Under the pieces are notes generated by a model that saw only the letters and a program-made list of their open reading frames with translations, was not told the origin of the DNA and did no database searches. Positions 61,156 to 64,000 of a stretch of 64,000 nucleotides of DNA are shown here, in pieces; the first letter of the stretch is position 1, and each line of letters starts with the position of its first letter. The translations under genes and the position numbers were made by a program. This stretch comes from Marinobacterium iners (GTDB lineage: Bacteria > Pseudomonadota > Gammaproteobacteria > Pseudomonadales > Balneatricaceae): positions 1,922,001 to 1,986,000 of the forward strand of contig NZ_CP022297.1 in the NCBI RefSeq assembly GCF_017310015.1, in the 5' to 3' direction.

Positions 61156-63021
61156 TCAACTTTCGGGGTGGAGTGCGGCATAAATTTCCTGTGCCAACGT
61201 CCGGCTTATAGTAGAGACTTTTGCGATTTCTTCAACACTGGCCCGCTCGACCTCTTTGACACCACCAAAATGCTTCAGCAGTTCGCGTCTGCGCTTGGGG
61301 CCTACTCCAGATATTCCTTCCAAGGTTGATTTGCGGCGCGCTTTGCCGCGCCTCGCCCGATGCCCTGTAATGGCAAACCGGTGCGATTCATCACGAATAT
61401 GTTGCAATAGATGCAAAGCGGGCGAATCCGATGCAAGCACAGTCTCTTCCCCGCTATCACCACGAATCAACACTTCAAAGCCCGCTTTCCGAGTCGGCCC
61501 CTTCGCCACTCCTACGACCAGTACGTCGTTGATTTGCAGCTCTTCCATAACCATCACTGCCTGTGCAACCTGCCCTTTTCCACCATCAATGATCAACAGA
61601 TCCGGCAACACCCCCTCCCCCTTGCGCACTCGTGTATACCGACGACTGAGGGCCTGATGCATGGCGGCATAGTCATCCCCGCCTGTTATATCTTCAATAT
61701 TAAAACGCCGATAGTCCGACTTCTTCGGCCCCTCTCGGTCAAAGACAACACAGGAGGCTACTGTTGCCTCGCCTGAACTGTGACTGATATCAAAGCATTC
61801 AAGGCGTTGCGGGATTGAGTCCAGCCCCAGTGCATCCTGCAGTGCCAAATAGCGATTATAGATATTCTGCTTACTGGCCAGATGACTGCCCAGCTGCTGC
61901 TCCGCGTTGGTTTGGGCCAGACGCTGCCAACCAGCGCGATCCCCCCTCACGCGCGACATGATGGCCATCTTGCGTCCGCGCCGCTGCTCCAGGGCCTGCT
62001 GAATACACTCCTGATCAGGTAGCTCAACGGAAACAATCACGGCTGCAGGAATCTCACGTGGACCGCTTAAATAAAACTGAGCGATAAAAGCAGACAATAC
62101 TTCCGCTGGCGTATCCTCAATCGACACCCGAGGATGATAAACCTTGCTGCCGATGACGCGCCCACCACGCACAAACAGTGCATGAACACAGACACCACCA
62201 GGCTGAACTGCACACCCCAGCACATCGGCATCACCACTTTGCCCACTGACAAACTGCTGCTCCTGTACCTGCTGCAATGCACTGATCTGGTCACGCAGAC
62301 TGGCGGCACGCTCAAATTCAAGACGGGCGGCGGCATCCTCCATTTCCTGCGCCAGTGTCTGCATCAATTCCTGGCTACGCCCCTGCAGGAACTGCATGGC
62401 GTGATTGAGGTCCTGACGATAGGCATCCTCACTGATCAGGCCGACACAGGGTGCCGTACAGCGCCTGATCTGATACTGCAGACAGGGGCGAGAGCGATTT
62501 CGAAAGAAACTGTCTTCACACTGGCGAATCCGAAACACCTTCTGCAGCAGATTGAGACTCTCTTTCACTGCACCGGAACTGGGATAGGGGCCAAAATAGC
62601 GCCCATTTTTACGCCTTGCCCCCCGCTGAAAAGTGATGGCCGGGAAAGTATCGCGGTCACTGACAAAGATATAGGGATAGGATTTATCGTCGCGCAGCAA
62701 AATATTGTAGGGAGGACGCTGCTGCTTGATCAGGTTTTGCTCCAGCAACAGAGCTTCCGTCTCACTGCCGGTGACAGTGACCTCAATACGGCAGATACGA
62801 GCAACCAGTGCCTGAGTCTTTGTACTCAGCCCACTGGAGCGAAAATAGCTGCTGACCCGGCTCTTGAGATTTTTAGCTTTACCAACGTAAAGAATTTTTC
62901 CGCCGGCATCATACATCTGATACACACCGGGCCGCTGGGTTAATCGGCGCAGGAATGCCTTGCTGTCAAACCCGACAGCGCTATCGGTAGCCGGGTCTTG
63001 TTGCTCTTCAGCTAACTTCAT
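61156..63021 (-). CDS. uvrC: UvrABC excinuclease subunit C
   Basis: This 621-residue repair nuclease has the GIY-YIG domain (RPGVYQMYDAGGKILYVGKAKNLKSRVSSYF, residues about 30-62), a UVR/UvrB-binding motif (EMEDAAARLEFERAASLRDQ), the RNase H-like 5' nuclease domain (IPQRLECFDISHSSGEATVA; DLLIIDGGKGQVAQA), and C-terminal helix-hairpin-helix repeats (LEGISGVGPKRRRELLKHFG). All catalytic residues appear present. Its start lies inside the end of the upstream gene. Confidence 0.97.
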   Translation of the reverse strand: MKLAEEQQDPATDSAVGFDSKAFLRRLTQRPGVYQMYDAGGKILYVGKAKNLKSRVSSYFRSSGLSTKTQALVARICRIEVTVTGSETEALLLEQNLIKQQRPPYNILLRDDKSYPYIFVSDRDTFPAITFQRGARRKNGRYFGPYPSSGAVKESLNLLQKVFRIRQCEDSFFRNRSRPCLQYQIRRCTAPCVGLISEDAYRQDLNHAMQFLQGRSQELMQTLAQEMEDAAARLEFERAASLRDQISALQQVQEQQFVSGQSGDADVLGCAVQPGGVCVHALFVRGGRVIGSKVYHPRVSIEDTPAEVLSAFIAQFYLSGPREIPAAVIVSVELPDQECIQQALEQRRGRKMAIMSRVRGDRAGWQRLAQTNAEQQLGSHLASKQNIYNRYLALQDALGLDSIPQRLECFDISHSSGEATVASCVVFDREGPKKSDYRRFNIEDITGGDDYAAMHQALSRRYTRVRKGEGVLPDLLIIDGGKGQVAQAVMVMEELQINDVLVVGVAKGPTRKAGFEVLIRGDSGEETVLASDSPALHLLQHIRDESHRFAITGHRARRGKARRKSTLEGISGVGPKRRRELLKHFGGVKEVERASVEEIAKVSTISRTLAQEIYAALHPES

Positions 63022-63325
63022 TCAGGTTTTTGTTGGCATCCATATGCAGGTGGGTGGCCTCGCGATGAATGGCTTCAAGCTGCTCACGGGTTGCATCCAG
63101 AATACCCGCGCCCCGGGAGAGCGACACCTCAAGATAGACACCGATTTCAGCATAGTAATACAGACGCGCATCAAAACTACGTGCCCGCTTCAACTTACTG
63201 AGAGAGATCTGCGCACCATTCACCAGAATGGTGTTGATGTCGTTGTCAGACAGTAGAGGATGGCGCTCACGCTCACTCGGCTGCGCAACCGAGGCTGCAT
63301 GACGCCGACTATTGATGGTTGTCAT
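63008..63325 (-). CDS. Hypothetical protein overlapping uvrC
   Basis: This 105-residue soluble protein (LSDNDINTILVNGAQISLSK; RSFDARLYYYAEIGVYLEVS) overlaps the uvrC start by 14 bases. It is not recognised. In many relatives this place is taken by gacA/uvrY, which is absent. Confidence 0.7.
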   Translation of the reverse strand: MTTINSRRHAASVAQPSERERHPLLSDNDINTILVNGAQISLSKLKRARSFDARLYYYAEIGVYLEVSLSRGAGILDATREQLEAIHREATHLHMDANKNLNEVS

Positions 63326-63396
63326 CTGATCCCTCCTTGTCGGGTAGAGGCCTGATTCACCTCCGGAAAATCAGGCGACCAAGGCCGCCAAATTTA

Positions 63397-63543
63397 TTAC
63401 TTCTTTTGCTGTGCTCGGGCAGCATCCTTGGCAATTTCTCGCTTCAGAAAGCGCACACCAAGAAACGTCATTACCAGCATCGCCGCCACAATCGCAATAC
63501 TCGGTGCGAATGAAATCATGCTGTATTTATCGATATTCAACAT
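63397..63543 (-). CDS. Small single-helix membrane protein
   Basis: This 48-residue protein (MLNIDKYSMISFAPSIAIVA, then AMLVMTFLGVRFL) has one membrane helix and a basic, Lys/Ala-rich C terminus. A GAGCAG site precedes the ATG. Function unknown; it is not part of a recognisable complex. Confidence 0.6.
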   Translation of the reverse strand: MLNIDKYSMISFAPSIAIVAAMLVMTFLGVRFLKREIAKDAARAQQKK

Positions 63544-63614
63544 AGAAACTGCTCCTCAATCATTGTAATAATTCTGTTCGCACCGCTGGGCGAAAGAACG
63601 GCATTATCTGCAGT

Positions 63615-64000
63615 TCAGCCCCCTTTCTCAAGCCTTTTGAGCAGACTTGATGTATCCAGTCGACCATTACCCTCGGCCTGCAAATCAGCATAAAACTGGT
63701 CAACAAGCGCCGTAACCGGGAGACGCGCACCATTACGCCGGGCTTCTTCAAGCGCAATTCGAAGATCCTTGCGCATCCAATCCACAGCGAACCCGAAGTC
63801 ATAACGATCATCCAGCATGCTTTGATGACGGTTTGCCATCTGCCATGACCCTGCGGCTCCGTGCTGAATTACATCAAAAACAGCCTCCCCCTCAAGCCCC
63901 GCACGCTTGACGAAGTGCACAGCTTCAGCCAAACCCTGAACCAGCCCGGCAATACAGATCTGATTGACCATTTTGGCAAGTTGACCGCTGCCGGCCTCAC
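63615..64000 (-). CDS. 3-hydroxyisobutyrate-dehydrogenase-family oxidoreductase, C-terminal part
   Basis: The frame runs off the right edge, so only the last 128 codons or so are present. The catalytic lysine motif GSGQLAKMVNQI at the edge and the all-helical C-terminal domain (GLVQGLAEAVHFVKRAGLEG; DWMRKDLRIALEEARRNGAR) are those of the beta-hydroxyacid dehydrogenase family (HIBADH, tartronate semialdehyde reductase, GLYR). Substrate cannot be assigned without the N terminus. Confidence 0.88.
   Translation of the reverse strand, partial: EAGSGQLAKMVNQICIAGLVQGLAEAVHFVKRAGLEGEAVFDVIQHGAAGSWQMANRHQSMLDDRYDFGFAVDWMRKDLRIALEEARRNGARLPVTALVDQFYADLQAEGNGRLDTSSLLKRLEKGG

Overview
The window looks like the chromosome of a marine gammaproteobacterium of the Oceanospirillales type (Marinobacterium-like). 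Three things point there: the rarA-crcB-serS gene order, the combination of phasins, monomeric NADP-isocitrate dehydrogenase, a PrpE-type acyl-CoA synthetase and cyclic-di-GMP proteins, and a dif site almost identical to that of E. coli. The genus is inferred from remembered protein character, not from a search.

Region 1 (1-27.4 kb) is host core: rarA (3' part), crcB, serS, a UbiH-family hydroxylase, two phasin genes with a shared-looking palindromic operator, an M16C metalloprotease, icd, metH, panD, prpE, then a cyclic-di-GMP block. That block is a PAS-PAS-GGDEF cyclase followed by an overlapping pair: a periplasmic protein fusing a TRAP-type (DctP) ligand domain to an amino-acid-type (type 1) ligand domain, and a membrane GGDEF-EAL protein. 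Two YeeE/YedE half-transporters, phhB, a decayed IS5-family transposase and a DUF6933-like gene follow.

Region 2 (27.4-46.3 kb) is a filamentous-phage (inovirus) array built into the chromosomal dif site. Two identical 6,172-bp prophages lie head to tail (27429-33600 and 33601-39772). The junction between them preserves an intact attachment site with two inverted XerC/XerD half-sites that can fold into the single-stranded hairpin known from CTXphi. A third, unrelated inovirus (39773-46299) follows, with a different initiator, adsorption protein and repressor. Joining the outermost host half-sites recreates one canonical 28-bp dif, so both phage types entered the same site. FtsK-loading-type octamers on both sides point toward this site, so it is probably the replication terminus.

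Region 3 (46.3-49.9 kb) is host again: an orphan LuxR-type response regulator, a KfrA-like coiled-coil DNA-binding protein, a type I GAPDH and tRNA-Leu(UAA).

Region 4 (49928-58766) is an 8.8-kb integrative island in the 3' end of tRNA-Leu, bounded by 18-bp direct repeats. It has a P4-type integrase, AlpA regulator, primase-helicase, an iteron-like origin, and small and large terminase, but no recognisable capsid, portal, tail or lysis genes. This is the layout of a phage satellite that carries its own DNA-packaging motor.

Region 5 (58.8-64 kb) is host: a tandem glycine riboswitch controlling a TRIC/UPF0126 membrane protein, tRNA-Cys and tRNA-Gly, pgsA, uvrC, two small genes and the 3' part of a 3-hydroxyisobutyrate-dehydrogenase-like gene running off the end.

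The most distinctive items are the dif-borne inovirus array with its hairpin attP, the terminase-only satellite with its TGTCCCG iterons, and the dual-ligand-domain fusion coupled to a GGDEF-EAL protein.
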